Assembly (NCBI RefSeq): GCF_018905915.1
Contig: NZ_CP064782.1
Location: forward strand, 806,001 to 870,000
Length of the DNA stretch: 64,000 nucleotides
Source of the DNA: Azospira inquinata
Lineage (GTDB): Bacteria; Pseudomonadota; Gammaproteobacteria; Burkholderiales; Rhodocyclaceae
Reading direction: 5' to 3'
The notes under the pieces are model-generated. The model saw only the letters and a program-made list of their open reading frames with translations. It was not told the origin of the DNA and did not search any database. Made by a program: the position numbers and the translations under genes. Shown in pieces: positions 46,224 to 55,547 of the stretch. How positions within the stretch are numbered: the first letter of the stretch is position 1; every line of letters begins with the position of its first letter.

Positions 46224-47252
46224 ATGGCAATCAAAATCGCCATCAACGGTTTCGGTCGTATCGGCCGCTGCACTCTGCGCGCCATTTACGAACAAGGCCT
46301 GCAAAACGAATTCGATGTAGTCGCCATCAACGCCTCCGGCGACCTGGCTACCAATGCCCACCTGCTGAAGTACGACACCACCCACGGTCGTTTCAACACC
46401 CCGGTGGAAACGGAGGGTGACGCCACCCTGATCCTGGACGGCAAGAAAATCCCCTTCTACTCCACCAAGGACCCCAAGGGGGTGGATTGGAGCAAGCACG
46501 GGGTGGAAGTGCTGCTGGAATGCACCGGTGCCTACACCTCCAAGGCCAAGGCCCAGGCCCTGCTGGACCAGGGTGCCAAGCGGGTACTGATTTCCGCCCC
46601 CGGTGGCGACGACGTGGATGCCACGGTGGTTTACGGCGTCAATGAAGGCGTCCTCAGCGCCGCCATGACCGTCGTCTCCAACGCTTCCTGCACCACCAAC
46701 TGCCTGGCCCCCGTGGCTAAGGTGCTGTCCGACAACATCGGCATCAAGCAAGGCCTGATGACCACCATCCACGCGGTGACCAACGATCAGGTCACGGTGG
46801 ACGTGCGCCACAAGGACCTGCGCCGCGCCCGGGCTGCCTTCGCCAACATCATCCCCACCAAGACCGGTGCCGCCAAGGCCGTGGGCCTGGTGCTGCCCCA
46901 GCTGGCGGGCAAGTTCGACGGCTTCGCCCTGCGGGTGCCCACCATCAACGTCTCCCTGGTGGATCTGACCTTCACCGCCAACCGGGCCACCACCAAGGAA
47001 GAAATCAACGCCCTCATGACCGCCGCTGCCAACGGTCCCCTGAAAGGCGTCCTGGCCGTGAATAACGAGCCCCTGGTCTCTTCCGACTTCAACCACACCA
47101 CCGTCTCCTCCACCTTCGACGCCACCCAAACCCGGGTCATCAAGGGCGAAGACGGCTCCGTGCTGGTGAAAGTGCTGGCCTGGTACGACAACGAATGGGG
47201 CTACTCCTGCCGCATGCTGGACGCCGCCCGGGCCTGGGCTGCCGCCAAGTAA
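46224..47252 (+). CDS. gap: Glyceraldehyde-3-phosphate dehydrogenase (type I)
   Basis: This 342-residue enzyme has the NAD(P)-binding start [19 protein letters not shown], the catalytic [15 protein letters not shown] and the C-terminal [14 protein letters not shown]. It is classical type I GAPDH and ends the cbbF-cbbP-tkt-gap run. A strong AGAGGAGAAG ribosome site precedes the ATG. Cofactor preference cannot be read here. A GAPDH-family paralogue lies at 52.4 kb. Confidence 0.97.
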   Translation: MAIKIAINGFGRIGRCTLRAIYEQGLQNEFDVVAINASGDLATNAHLLKYDTTHGRFNTPVETEGDATLILDGKKIPFYSTKDPKGVDWSKHGVEVLLECTGAYTSKAKAQALLDQGAKRVLISAPGGDDVDATVVYGVNEGVLSAAMTVVSNASCTTNCLAPVAKVLSDNIGIKQGLMTTIHAVTNDQVTVDVRHKDLRRARAAFANIIPTKTGAAKAVGLVLPQLAGKFDGFALRVPTINVSLVDLTFTANRATTKEEINALMTAAANGPLKGVLAVNNEPLVSSDFNHTTVSSTFDATQTRVIKGEDGSVLVKVLAWYDNEWGYSCRMLDAARAWAAAK

Positions 47253-47272
47253 GCGCCAGCTTTACCCCAAAG

Positions 47273-47305
47273 AAAAAAGCCGGTCCCATAAGGGCCGGCT
47301 TTTTT
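47273..47305 (+). terminator. Terminator of the cbbF-cbbP-tkt-gap run
   Basis: A stem of A-rich plus GC bases (47273-47283 with 47295-47305) ends in seven T residues, 20 bp after gap. It marks the left edge of the accessory segment. Confidence 0.88.
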
Positions 47306-47422
47306 TATGGGCTTCGAGGGAAAACGCCCCCCCTCACTCTGTTCACGCGCAAATTATTAGAGGACAAGCCAGTCCCGTCTAATCCCCGGCCCTGCACAGG
47401 GAACAGACAATCAAACATTGAT

Positions 47423-47451
47423 TTGACCACATGGAATCAACGCAATAAGAT
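47423..47451 (+). promoter_or_regulatory. Candidate sigma-70 promoter of the secreted unknown
   Basis: TTGACC (47423-47428), a 17-bp spacer and TAAGAT (47446-47451) fit a sigma-70 promoter. Transcription would start near 47458, about 68 bases before the next gene. The surrounding region is clearly AT-richer than the rest of the window. Confidence 0.55.
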
Positions 47452-47525
47452 TAATGACAAATAAATTCAGACTACGCCACTTCCCAGCCTAGTCCCCAAG
47501 AGCTGCTGTATCACCGCACAAAAAA

Positions 47526-48203
47526 ATGAAAGTTTGTAATTCTTCTATGCGCATAGTTTCTCTTTTCGCGGGGGTGATATTAAGTCTGTTGACGATCGGC
47601 GCCCTAGCGGAGGGCGCCACGGTAGTTCCCCTCACCCCTTCCAGCTATGCCGAAGGCTCGGCCACAAAAGGCATTATTCTCTTTTCCATTCGATGGGACC
47701 GTCGATGGAAGTGCGCTGGTTTTGAGAATGCACAATTACGGCGCCTCGCCTTCGACAAAATGCCCGTTACCCGAACCAGTAACGACCCTCATGCCGATCT
47801 GGTACTGGCCGATGCGCCACTACTCCTGACCCACCCTCAATTTGATGATTACGCTTTTGTTGTTGAGCCTGGCGAATATGCGCTGGTCGGCTTCGATATT
47901 AAAGTCGCTGCATCCATCACGGACGTCCGCATCGGCCGAGTTGACCGGGAGCGCCTGATAAAAGAAGGGAAACCGGACGGGGGATCGTTTGATGTCGCCC
48001 CAGGCGAGGCGGTGTACATCGGACATTTCTATCTGGACTGTGCAACGGAGCCGATGCCCTGGAGATATTACCTAAGCGGTCAAGAAGCCTTTGACGAATA
48101 CACTGAAAAAATCAAAAAACAGCACCCGGAACTTGACGCCACAAAAATCCAGTATCGTTTATTTAAAACAAAGCTCCTTGGCCGTAATTTCGAACTAAAG
48201 TAA
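47526..48203 (+). CDS. Secreted protein of unknown function
   Basis: This 225-residue protein has an N-terminal signal peptide (MRIVSLFAGVILSLLTIG, probable cleavage after ALA). The rest is soluble and beta-like, with two central cysteines (RRWKCAGF and LDCATEP) that could pair in the periplasm. I do not recognise a family. The start is either the ATG at 47526 or the one at 47547; neither has a ribosome site, and the latter gives the more usual signal peptide. Base composition is AT-richer than the flanking metabolic genes. Confidence 0.65.
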   Translation: MKVCNSSMRIVSLFAGVILSLLTIGALAEGATVVPLTPSSYAEGSATKGIILFSIRWDRRWKCAGFENAQLRRLAFDKMPVTRTSNDPHADLVLADAPLLLTHPQFDDYAFVVEPGEYALVGFDIKVAASITDVRIGRVDRERLIKEGKPDGGSFDVAPGEAVYIGHFYLDCATEPMPWRYYLSGQEAFDEYTEKIKKQHPELDATKIQYRLFKTKLLGRNFELK

Positions 48204-48404
48204 AAGAAAAACCTAATCACTCCTACTGCCTTTACAGAGGAGCGCAACCAATTAAATTAAATAGAGAAATTTGGTATTTTTCATTCCAGGATTACGCACT
48301 TGGCCACCACAGAAGGCAGGCTTTAACTATCTGATATTTCACCTATAACCCAGCCAAGGTAAATTACCGCTCCACTTTGAATTGTTAGCCAATCTTCCCC
48401 CTAT

Positions 48405-49166
48405 ATGCCCTGGACCTTTGCCCACCCTGCCGCAATCCTCCCCCTCCGCAAGCTAGGCCCCATAAGAATGCCTCTGGCTGGGCTGGTGTTGGGTAGCCTT
48501 ATTCCCGATTTAGGCTACTACATTGGGCGCTTTGATTTAGCCACCTATGCCCACACAATGGCCGGCGTCTTATTTTTTTGCCTCCCTACCGCATTCATTC
48601 TCGCTTTTTTCCTAGTTCATTGCCGCCAGTTTCTCCTGGCCCCTTTGCCCAATCCCCATCGTACGGCTTTGGCCCATCTCTCCCCGCAGCCCCTCTGGCC
48701 TCTACCCCAGGCAGCAAGCATGGCCGCATCCATAATCCTGGGTGCCGCAACCCATCTTGCCTGGGATGCCTTCACCCACGTAAACGGCCCGGCCGTTAAG
48801 GCCTTACCTCTCTTGCGGGAAGTTGTATTTGTATTCGGGAATCACCCTTTCCCCGCATACAACCTGTTGCAACATTTCAGCACCCTGCTAGGGCTGTTGA
48901 TTCTCTCCATCTCCTACAATCGCTGGTTGAAGCGCTCCACTCCGCCAGGAATCTCCCTGGGACAGGGGAATCTCATTTGCTACGTGCGCTTGTGTATTGC
49001 TGCCCTTCTCTCAATCTTCCTCGGTTTTATCTTCGCATTTCTAAGTGCAAAACAAGGGATACCAACCTCAAATATCCTAATTCGAGGAATTCTTAATACA
49101 ACGGTGGTATTTCTGTTAACTTATATCGCACTAGCTTTACGGACTAGAAGCACCAGCCCCCGTTAA
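48405..49166 (+). CDS. DUF4184-family membrane protein
   Basis: This 253-residue integral membrane protein has about five or six hydrophobic helices. The N-terminal MPWTFAHPAAILPLRKLGP and ASIILGAATHLAWDAFTH are the DUF4184 signatures. The conserved His and Asp residues suggest a metal-dependent hydrolase-like site, but no function is established. It sits alone in the AT-rich segment, about 200 bp from the gene before it, and no ribosome site is obvious. Confidence 0.8.
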   Translation: MPWTFAHPAAILPLRKLGPIRMPLAGLVLGSLIPDLGYYIGRFDLATYAHTMAGVLFFCLPTAFILAFFLVHCRQFLLAPLPNPHRTALAHLSPQPLWPLPQAASMAASIILGAATHLAWDAFTHVNGPAVKALPLLREVVFVFGNHPFPAYNLLQHFSTLLGLLILSISYNRWLKRSTPPGISLGQGNLICYVRLCIAALLSIFLGFIFAFLSAKQGIPTSNILIRGILNTTVVFLLTYIALALRTRSTSPR

Positions 49167-49239
49167 TTTTCTGAGGCATGGGCAGTATATTTCGGCTTCT
49201 TTCCCCATCCTCTACTTTATGACAGAAAAGGAATATTTC

Positions 49240-49743
49240 ATGACCCCCCTCAAATATCTCTTTCTCGCTCTTTTGCTTGTTTCCGCCACCGCGTCAGCTA
49301 CCCCGGCCAGCGAGGAATCGGTCAAGCAATTGATGGTCGTCACCCAGTCCCAGAAGCTTTTGGATGGAATGCAAAAGCAAATCGACGCTTTGATGACCAA
49401 TGCGGTACGCCAGGGACTGCAAGGAAAAACACCCTCCCTCAAACAACAACAGGCGATTGAAAAATTCAAAAACAGCATTGCGGCGGTGGTGAAGGAACAG
49501 CTCTCTTGGGAAAAGCAGGAGCCCATGTACGTTCGCCTTTATCGGCAAACATTTACGGAAGAAGAAATAACCGGGATGTTGGCCTTCTATAAAACCCCGG
49601 CCGGGCAGGCCGTCATCAACAAAATGCCCGCTTTGATGCTACAAACCCTGGCGGAAATACAAAAGCAAACCGTGGAAATGGCGCCGAAAATGGAAAGAAT
49701 AAAACAGCAGTTCTATGCAGATATGGCCGCCGCCAAGGAGTAG
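49240..49743 (+). CDS. DUF2059 periplasmic protein
   Basis: This 167-residue protein has a signal peptide (MTPLKYLFLALLLVSATASA) and a helical domain of the DUF2059 type, shown by LYRQTFTEEEITGMLAFYKTP and the following AGQAVINKMP. The function of the family is unknown. I start at 49240, where AAGGAA lies about seven bases upstream; an ATG at 49219 would add seven charged residues before the signal peptide. Confidence 0.85.
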   Translation: MTPLKYLFLALLLVSATASATPASEESVKQLMVVTQSQKLLDGMQKQIDALMTNAVRQGLQGKTPSLKQQQAIEKFKNSIAAVVKEQLSWEKQEPMYVRLYRQTFTEEEITGMLAFYKTPAGQAVINKMPALMLQTLAEIQKQTVEMAPKMERIKQQFYADMAAAKE

Positions 49744-49809
49744 CAACTAATATTTATCTGCCCCCGGGGAACATCCCCGAGGAGCATTTCCCTAAACCGA
49801 CAGATCTCC

Positions 49810-50460
49810 ATGAACGGCCCCAGCCCTCAAGATAAGCACCCTATGGCGGGATTTCCCCAGGTGTGCTTTATCAAAAATACCGTCACTAACCCCAATATCC
49901 TGATCGGGGATTACACCTATTACGACGATCCGGAGGATTCGGAAAACTTTGAGCGCAATGTGCTCTACCATTTTCCTTTTATTGGCGACCGGCTGATTAT
50001 TGGCAAATTCTGCGCCCTGGCCCGGGGCGTCAAATTTATTATGAATGGGGCGAACCACAAGATTTCCGGCATTTCCACCTACCCGTTCCAGATTTTCGGC
50101 CATGGCTGGGAAAAGGTTAGGCCCCAGCCGGAAGACCTGCCCTATAAGGGGGACACGGTGATTGGCAACGATGTGTGGATCGGCTATGACTGCCTCATCA
50201 TGCCCGGGGTAAAAATCGGCAATGGGGCCATTATTTCCTCCCGCTCCGTGGTGGTGGCCGATGTGCCGCCCTACACGGTGGTGGGGGGCAATCCGGCCAA
50301 GCCCATCCGGCAGCGCTTTGCCCCGGAGGCGGTAGGGGCCTTGGAAGCCCTGGCCTGGTGGGATTGGCCCATTGAAATGATCAGCCAGCACCTGGATCTG
50401 ATTACCGCCGGGGACGTGGCCGCCCTGCAAGCCTGCGCTCCGATGCAAGAGCCCGGGTAA
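49810..50460 (+). CDS. Vat/CatB-type xenobiotic O-acetyltransferase
   Basis: This 216-residue left-handed beta-helix enzyme is of the hexapeptide acyltransferase class. It is strikingly close to streptogramin A acetyltransferases: FPQVCFIKNTVTNPN, DYTYYDDPEDSENFE, MNGANHK with the catalytic histidine at residue 83, and GNDVWIGYDCLIMPGVKIG. Vat enzymes acetylate the C14 hydroxyl of streptogramin A using acetyl-CoA. Chromosomal relatives occur widely in environmental bacteria and may act on other substrates. No ribosome site is strong. Confidence 0.9.
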   Translation: MNGPSPQDKHPMAGFPQVCFIKNTVTNPNILIGDYTYYDDPEDSENFERNVLYHFPFIGDRLIIGKFCALARGVKFIMNGANHKISGISTYPFQIFGHGWEKVRPQPEDLPYKGDTVIGNDVWIGYDCLIMPGVKIGNGAIISSRSVVVADVPPYTVVGGNPAKPIRQRFAPEAVGALEALAWWDWPIEMISQHLDLITAGDVAALQACAPMQEPG

Positions 50461-50625
50461 GCCCAAAAGTATCAGGAGCAGAGGAAGGCCCTTCCGCCCC
50501 TAGGCCAACCTTCCGCGCCCCAAAGGAATTCGCCTCGCCGCCCCCTTGATCCGGGGACCTACGGCCAGAGGCAAGAATGGAGCCCATCCAGGGCGCCCCC
50601 GATGTCCTTAGGGAGGAACCACACC

Positions 50626-51312
50626 ATGCTCGGCTACATCCTCGGCACCATGCTGTTGGCGGGAATTTTTGGCGGACTGATCAATTCCTACCTCTCTGAC
50701 CCCCAGGTGGAGAAGCCCCTGGCCCAGTGGCAGCATGTGGTGGTGGGCATTGGCGCCGCCTTCATGGTGCCGGTATTTCTCAACACCATCTCCAGCCGCC
50801 TCATCGCGGAAATCACCGGGCCGGACCTCACCTCCGACATGCTCTCCAAGCTCCTCATCCTGGCGGGCTTTTGCCTGCTGGCGGCGGTGTCCTCCCGAGC
50901 CTTTATCCGCTCCATGACGGACCGTCTGCTGCGTGAAGTGGCCGATGCCCGGAAGGAGGCCCAGGCCGCCAAAGACCAGGCCGCAAGCGCCGCTGCCATC
51001 GCCAATCTGACCGTGGAACCGGACACTCCCCCCGTCACCGCCACCCGCGCCCTGCTGGGGAGCGGCGAAGAACCAGGGGGGGCCCCCATGGGGGAAACGG
51101 AACGCCAGGTACTGACCGCCCTGGTGCACAGCCGCTACACCATGCGTTCCGTCTCCGGCATTGCCCAGGACACGGGTCTAGCCCGGCCCACGGTGGAAAG
51201 CACCCTGGCCGAACTGGCGGACAAATCCCTGGTAACGGAAAGTCAAAGCCAGACCGGCCAGCCCCGCTGGTATGCCACGGCCCAAGGACATCAGGTGCTG
51301 CCGGAAAGTTAA
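50626..51312 (+). CDS. Membrane helix protein of the YEATS-associated type with C-terminal winged helix
   Basis: This 228-residue protein has three hydrophobic segments at about residues 3-22, 40-60 and 78-95 (ILGTMLLAGIFGGLINSYLS, VVVGIGAAFMVPVFLNT, LLILAGFCLLAAVSSRAFI). A charged coiled coil follows near 100-135. From about 160 comes a MarR/IclR-like winged helix (SGIAQDTGLARPTVESTLAELA). The N-terminal part resembles the YEATS-associated helix proteins predicted in bacterial conflict systems, but no YEATS domain is fused or adjacent. AGGGAGGA precedes the ATG at 50626. The role is unknown. Confidence 0.7.
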   Translation: MLGYILGTMLLAGIFGGLINSYLSDPQVEKPLAQWQHVVVGIGAAFMVPVFLNTISSRLIAEITGPDLTSDMLSKLLILAGFCLLAAVSSRAFIRSMTDRLLREVADARKEAQAAKDQAASAAAIANLTVEPDTPPVTATRALLGSGEEPGGAPMGETERQVLTALVHSRYTMRSVSGIAQDTGLARPTVESTLAELADKSLVTESQSQTGQPRWYATAQGHQVLPES

Positions 51313-51523
51313 TGGCCAGGAAGGGCCGTGGGGGAAAGGCTGGGCTAAGGCCTGGGTTCCGCTAAGGCGCCCCCCAGGAGCAAAGCCCCTTTTAGCCGGG
51401 AAGAGAAGGTAAGGTCCCCAGCCATTCTGGGTCACCCAGGCCCCATCTCCACGCCAGCCCACCGGGCTTCGCTGCGCCGCCCAGGCCGAGGCAAAGACCG
51501 CCTGTGGCCCCTATCCCGCCCCT

Positions 51524-52123
51524 TTAGAGCATGGAGATAGCCGGGCTGGCGTTGGTGCCGGAAGACCCGGTGCCCGAACCGGTAGCGCTCTGATTCCCCG
51601 CCGCATTGGTACTGCGGGCATTTTTGATTTTTTCCGCCAGGAGGGCGGCGGCGCTCATTTGCTGTACGTCGAATTCCGACGGGGACTTGTTTTCGGCCAG
51701 GAGCCGTTCCTTGATGCGGCGATCAATGTCCGCCTCCACGGCGGCCCGCTTTTCCGGCGGCATGGCCTTGAGATCGTCCTCGGTCAGGCCCATTTCCTTG
51801 AGAATGGCTTCCCGCATGTGTTCCGCCGGGCTTTTGCTCATGTAGTCGGCCAGGTCCTGGCGGGCCTGGGCCAGGCGAGCCTCATCTTCCTTCTGGCGCC
51901 GCTCGGCCCGGCTCAGATGGCTACCGCTGGCGGAACCGGTGCTCCCGCTGCTGCCGCTGACCCCGTTCCCCGTGCCGTCTGAGCTATCGCTCCCACTGGC
52001 GGCGGCCGCCTGGGCCTGCTGGAGCAAATCCTGAAATTTTGACCCGCTGCTAGCGGAGGCGCTGCTGCCCAGGGCAGAAGTCAGGGTACCGAGCAGGGCG
52101 GTGGGGGACAGGATCAAGGACAT
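51524..52123 (-). CDS. Ser/Gly-rich uncharacterised protein
   Basis: This 199-residue protein has a low-complexity N-terminal half of Ser, Gly, Ala and Thr (about residues 18-68), a charged helical middle (about 70-155, with EHMREAILKEMGLTEDDL and PPEKRAAVEADIDRRIKERL) and a Ser/Thr/Gly-rich end. There is no signal peptide or membrane segment. I know of no function. Its order of disordered, coiled and disordered parts is typical of small proteobacterial proteins of unknown role. It is transcribed against its neighbours. Confidence 0.6.
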   Translation of the reverse strand: MSLILSPTALLGTLTSALGSSASASSGSKFQDLLQQAQAAAASGSDSSDGTGNGVSGSSGSTGSASGSHLSRAERRQKEDEARLAQARQDLADYMSKSPAEHMREAILKEMGLTEDDLKAMPPEKRAAVEADIDRRIKERLLAENKSPSEFDVQQMSAAALLAEKIKNARSTNAAGNQSATGSGTGSSGTNASPAISML

Positions 52124-52397
52124 GGCAACTCCCGAGCAAAGGCAATGGACCGGCTAACTTATGCAAAATGCGGACCATCTCCCGGGAATAAGGAAATACC
52201 AAGAAAATGGTTGGGGAAGCCCTATTCAGGCGGCAATATGGCGCCCAGCCGCCCTTGGGAAACGGCGCTTTTTGCCGCTTTCCGGGCCCCGGCGTCCCGC
52301 CTGAGGGCAGCCCGGTGCCCGTCCCCATCCCAACGCCCCCCGGAGAGGGGCGGAAAAACTCGGTTTTCCCCGTGCAACCCGGTAAAATCCACCCTTT

Positions 52398-53474
52398 ATG
52401 CCGTTCTTCCCTTCCCCCATTCCCGTGTCCACCTCATCCCCCCTGTCTCGCCCCCTGCGTCTGGGCATCAACGGTTACGGCCGCATCGGCCGCTGTTTTC
52501 TAAGGGCTCTCTACGAGCGGGAGGTGGCGGAGCGCTACCAGGTGGTGGCCATCAATGAGCCGGCGGACCGGGAGAGCATCGCCTACCTGACCCGTTTTGA
52601 TTCCACCCACGGCCGCTTTCCCGTGCCCGTGGCCCTGGAGGATGAGGGCCTGATGGTGGGGGGACGCCGTCTGGCCCTCTGCCACGCTACGGAACCGGAA
52701 GAGGCTTTCTGGAAGGAACAGGCCCTGGACCTGGTGGTGGAATGCTCCGGCCGCTACGGCCAGCGCCGGGATTTGCAGCGTTTTATCGCCGCCGGCAATC
52801 CCCGCCTGCTCCTTTCCCACCCGGGGCAAAGCGCCGCCGACGTGGATGCCACGGTGGTCTTCGGCATTAACCAGAACGAACTGAACGGCCAGGAAACCAT
52901 CGTTTCCAATGCCTCCTGCACCACCAATGCGGTGGTGCCGGTGCTGGAGCGCCTGCACCAGGCCGTGGGGGTGGAACATGTGGTGCTCACCACCCTCCAT
53001 TCGGTAATGAACGACCAGCCCCTCATCGACGGCTATCACCATCCGGATCTACGCCGTACCCGCTCCGCCATGCAGTCCATTATTCCCGTCTCCACCGGTC
53101 TGGCCCGAGGAGTGGAACGGCTGCTACCGGTCCTGGCCGGGCGGGTGCAGGCCAAGGCCATCCGGGTGCCCACCACCAACGTTTCCGCCATCGACGTGAC
53201 CCTCACCGCTGCCCGGGATGTGACGGCGGCAGAAATTAACCAGATCCTGGCGGAGGCCGCCGCCCAGGGCCCCCTAGCCGGGCTGCTGGACTATACGGAC
53301 GAGCCCCACGCCTCCGTGGATTTCAACCACGATCCCCATTCCGCCATTGTGGACGGCAGCCAGACTCGGGCCAGCGGCCCCCGGCTCATCAATCTGCTGC
53401 TCTGGTTCGACAACGAATGGGGCTTTGCCAACCGGATGGTGGACGTGCTCCAGCACTGGTCCGGCCGCTGGTGA
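52398..53474 (+). CDS. epd: Erythrose-4-phosphate dehydrogenase-like GAPDH paralogue
   Basis: This 358-residue paralogue of GAPDH starts LRLGINGYGRIGRCFLRALYE at about residue 20 and has [17 protein letters not shown] with the catalytic cysteine. MNDQPLIDGYHHPDLRRTRS, SVDFNHDPHSAIVDGSQTR and FDNEWGFANRM match E. coli Epd better than Gap. Epd oxidises erythrose-4-phosphate for pyridoxal phosphate synthesis; a GAPDH role cannot be excluded. TAAAAT at 52383-52388 stands nine bases before the ATG and no ribosome site is present, so the mRNA may be nearly leaderless. pgk follows. Confidence 0.85.
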   Translation: MPFFPSPIPVSTSSPLSRPLRLGINGYGRIGRCFLRALYEREVAERYQVVAINEPADRESIAYLTRFDSTHGRFPVPVALEDEGLMVGGRRLALCHATEPEEAFWKEQALDLVVECSGRYGQRRDLQRFIAAGNPRLLLSHPGQSAADVDATVVFGINQNELNGQETIVSNASCTTNAVVPVLERLHQAVGVEHVVLTTLHSVMNDQPLIDGYHHPDLRRTRSAMQSIIPVSTGLARGVERLLPVLAGRVQAKAIRVPTTNVSAIDVTLTAARDVTAAEINQILAEAAAQGPLAGLLDYTDEPHASVDFNHDPHSAIVDGSQTRASGPRLINLLLWFDNEWGFANRMVDVLQHWSGRW

Positions 53475-53614
53475 GCCCGGTGCGCCGCCCCGGCCCTGCC
53501 CGCCCTAGGCCTGACCTCACGGCCCCCCGGCCCGACCCTTTTTCCTATTTCCCTCTGGCCTTGGGCCAAAGGGGCTAAACCTACCGCACCACGCCCTACT
53601 TTCAGGAGATCACC

Positions 53615-54799
53615 ATGGACGTACTCAAGCTCGCCAACCTGGATGTGAAAGGCAAACGGATTTTCATCCGCGCCGACCTCAACGTGCCCCAGGATGAAAC
53701 CGGCCGGATCACGGAAGACACCCGCATCCGGGCTTCCCTACCCTCCATCCGCTACTGCCTGGAACAGGGCGCGGCGGTGATGGTCACCTCCCACCTGGGC
53801 CGCCCCACGGAAGGCCAGCCCAAGCCGGAAGACACCATGGCCCCCATCGCCCAGCGGCTGGCCGAGCTGCTGGGCCGCAAGGTGCCCCTGGTGGATAACT
53901 GGGTGGATGGCCATTTCGAGGTCAAGCCCGGGGAAGTGGTGCTCCTGGAAAACTGCCGCCTGAACAAGGGGGAAAAGAAAAACAACGACGAGCTGGCGGA
54001 AAAAATGGCCAAGCTCTGCGACATCTACGTGAATGACGCCTTCGGCACTGCCCACCGGGCGGAAGCCACCACCCACGGCATCGCCAAGTTCGCCCCCGTG
54101 GCCTGTGCCGGCTTCCTCCTCTCCGCCGAACTGGACGCCCTGTCCCGCGCCCTGGAAGCCCCCAAGCGGCCCCTGGTGGCCATCGTGGCCGGGTCCAAGG
54201 TCTCCACCAAGCTAACCATTCTCAAGTCCCTGGCGGAAAAGGTGGATCAGCTCATCGTCGGCGGCGGCATCGCCAATACCTTCATGGCCGCCTGCGACCT
54301 GCCCATCGGCCAATCCCTGGCGGAGCTGGACCTGGTGGAAGAGGCCCGCAACATCATGGACATCATGGACCAGCGGGGCGCATCCGTGCCCATTCCGGAA
54401 GACGTGGTGGTGGCCAATGAACTGTCCGCCCACGCCCGGGCCAACCGGGTGGATGCCCAGGAGGTGCAGGCGGACGACATGATTCTGGACATCGGTCCCA
54501 AGACCGCCGCCAATCTGGCGGGCATCCTGGCCCATGCGGGCACCATCGTCTGGAACGGCCCGGTGGGAGTGTTTGAATTCGACCAGTTCGGTGGCGGCAC
54601 CAAGATGATCGCGGCGGCCATCGCCCACTCCCCCGCCTTCTCCATCGCCGGGGGCGGAGACACCCTGGCTGCCATCGCCAAATACGGCATCGAAAAGCAG
54701 ATCGACTACATCTCCACCGGCGGCGGCGCCTTCCTGGAATTCCTGGAAGGCAAGCAGCTCCCCGCCGTGGCGGTACTGGAACAACGGGCCAAGGGCTGA
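53615..54799 (+). CDS. pgk: Phosphoglycerate kinase
   Basis: This 394-residue enzyme interconverts 1,3-bisphosphoglycerate and 3-phosphoglycerate in glycolysis, gluconeogenesis and the Calvin cycle. [14 protein letters not shown] and [18 protein letters not shown] form the substrate-binding domain. [19 protein letters not shown] and the C-terminal [19 protein letters not shown] are the nucleotide-domain hallmarks. AGGAGA precedes the ATG. The order epd-pgk is a common operon, and a terminator follows. Confidence 0.98.
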   Translation: MDVLKLANLDVKGKRIFIRADLNVPQDETGRITEDTRIRASLPSIRYCLEQGAAVMVTSHLGRPTEGQPKPEDTMAPIAQRLAELLGRKVPLVDNWVDGHFEVKPGEVVLLENCRLNKGEKKNNDELAEKMAKLCDIYVNDAFGTAHRAEATTHGIAKFAPVACAGFLLSAELDALSRALEAPKRPLVAIVAGSKVSTKLTILKSLAEKVDQLIVGGGIANTFMAACDLPIGQSLAELDLVEEARNIMDIMDQRGASVPIPEDVVVANELSAHARANRVDAQEVQADDMILDIGPKTAANLAGILAHAGTIVWNGPVGVFEFDQFGGGTKMIAAAIAHSPAFSIAGGGDTLAAIAKYGIEKQIDYISTGGGAFLEFLEGKQLPAVAVLEQRAKG

Positions 54800-54814
54800 G
54801 TTTTCCCTTAAGCA

Positions 54815-54844
54815 AAAAAAGGCGACCTCCGGGTCGCCTTTTTT
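54815..54844 (+). terminator. Terminator of pgk
   Basis: A 13-bp stem (54815-54827 with 54832-54844) with A residues on the left and six T residues on the right starts 15 bp after pgk. It could also serve the minus-strand response regulator gene. Confidence 0.92.
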
Positions 54845-54891
54845 CGTTTCAAAGCCAGGCCTATTGCTCGGCCTATTCCCGGCCCGGCCCC

Positions 54892-55464
54892 CTAACCGCC
54901 ACGCCCATAACGGGCCAGCTTGCGTTGCAGGGTACGCCGGTGCATGCGCAGGGCTTCGGCGGTGGCGGTGATGTTGCCCCCGTGGTCCGCCAGCACCTGA
55001 CGCAGATAATCCCGTTCCAGGCGACGTACCGGAGTGCGATTCCCCCCTACCTGGGCGGCAGGGGACGGCCCCCCTTCCTCTGAGCCCCTGGCTTCCGCCC
55101 CGTCCGGCAGGCCCAGATCTCCCAGAATTTCCCCCAGGTCCACGGGCTTGATGAGGTAATTGCAGGCCCCCAGCTTAATGGCGTCCACCGCCGTGGCCAG
55201 GCTGGCAAAGCCGGTGAGGACCAGCACCCGGGTGTCTGGCGCCCGGTGGCGCAGGGCGGGAATCAGGGGCAGGGCAGACTGGCCCGCCAGATTGAGATCC
55301 AGCACCACATGGGTGGGGCGGAAGTCCTCCGCCACGGCCAGGGCCTGGCCCTCCTCCCGGGCCCCCCGGGCGCCGTAGCCGCGCCGGTTCAGGGAACGGC
55401 ACAGGGTATCGTTGAAACAGGGATCATCTTCCACCACCAGGACACGGGTTTGGGCATCGGCCAT
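54892..55464 (-). CDS. ActR/RegA-type redox response regulator
   Basis: This 190-residue protein has a receiver domain with D13/D14, phospho-acceptor D56 (VVLDLNL) and K106 (YLIKPVD). The family signature TGFASLATAVDAIKLGA is present, and a C-terminal Fis-type helix-turn-helix follows (NITATAEALRMHRRTLQRKL). RegA/ActR/PrrA regulators control respiration, CO2 fixation and nitrogen metabolism with a RegB-type sensor; no sensor gene is adjacent. I start at the ATG at 55464 with TGAGGTGA upstream, rather than an in-frame GTG three codons earlier. It is divergent from cydP-cydABX. Confidence 0.9.
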   Translation of the reverse strand: MADAQTRVLVVEDDPCFNDTLCRSLNRRGYGARGAREEGQALAVAEDFRPTHVVLDLNLAGQSALPLIPALRHRAPDTRVLVLTGFASLATAVDAIKLGACNYLIKPVDLGEILGDLGLPDGAEARGSEEGGPSPAAQVGGNRTPVRRLERDYLRQVLADHGGNITATAEALRMHRRTLQRKLARYGRGG

Positions 55465-55547
55465 CGGAGTCACCTCAATCGGCTGTACGCCTCCGGCATG
55501 GGGCCGGAGCGCTGCGCATTATGGGGAAAAGGGGCCGAATCTGTCCC

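Noticed and set aside
44073..47129. A long open frame of about 1,000 codons on the minus strand
   Set aside because: It lies exactly antisense to tkt and gap. It is Gly/His/Gln-rich as expected from reading GC-rich codons backward, and has no recognisable domain.
47253..52397. An integrated mobile element in the accessory segment
   Set aside because: I found no integrase, transposase, flanking direct repeat or tRNA at the edges. Only composition and gene content hint at transfer.
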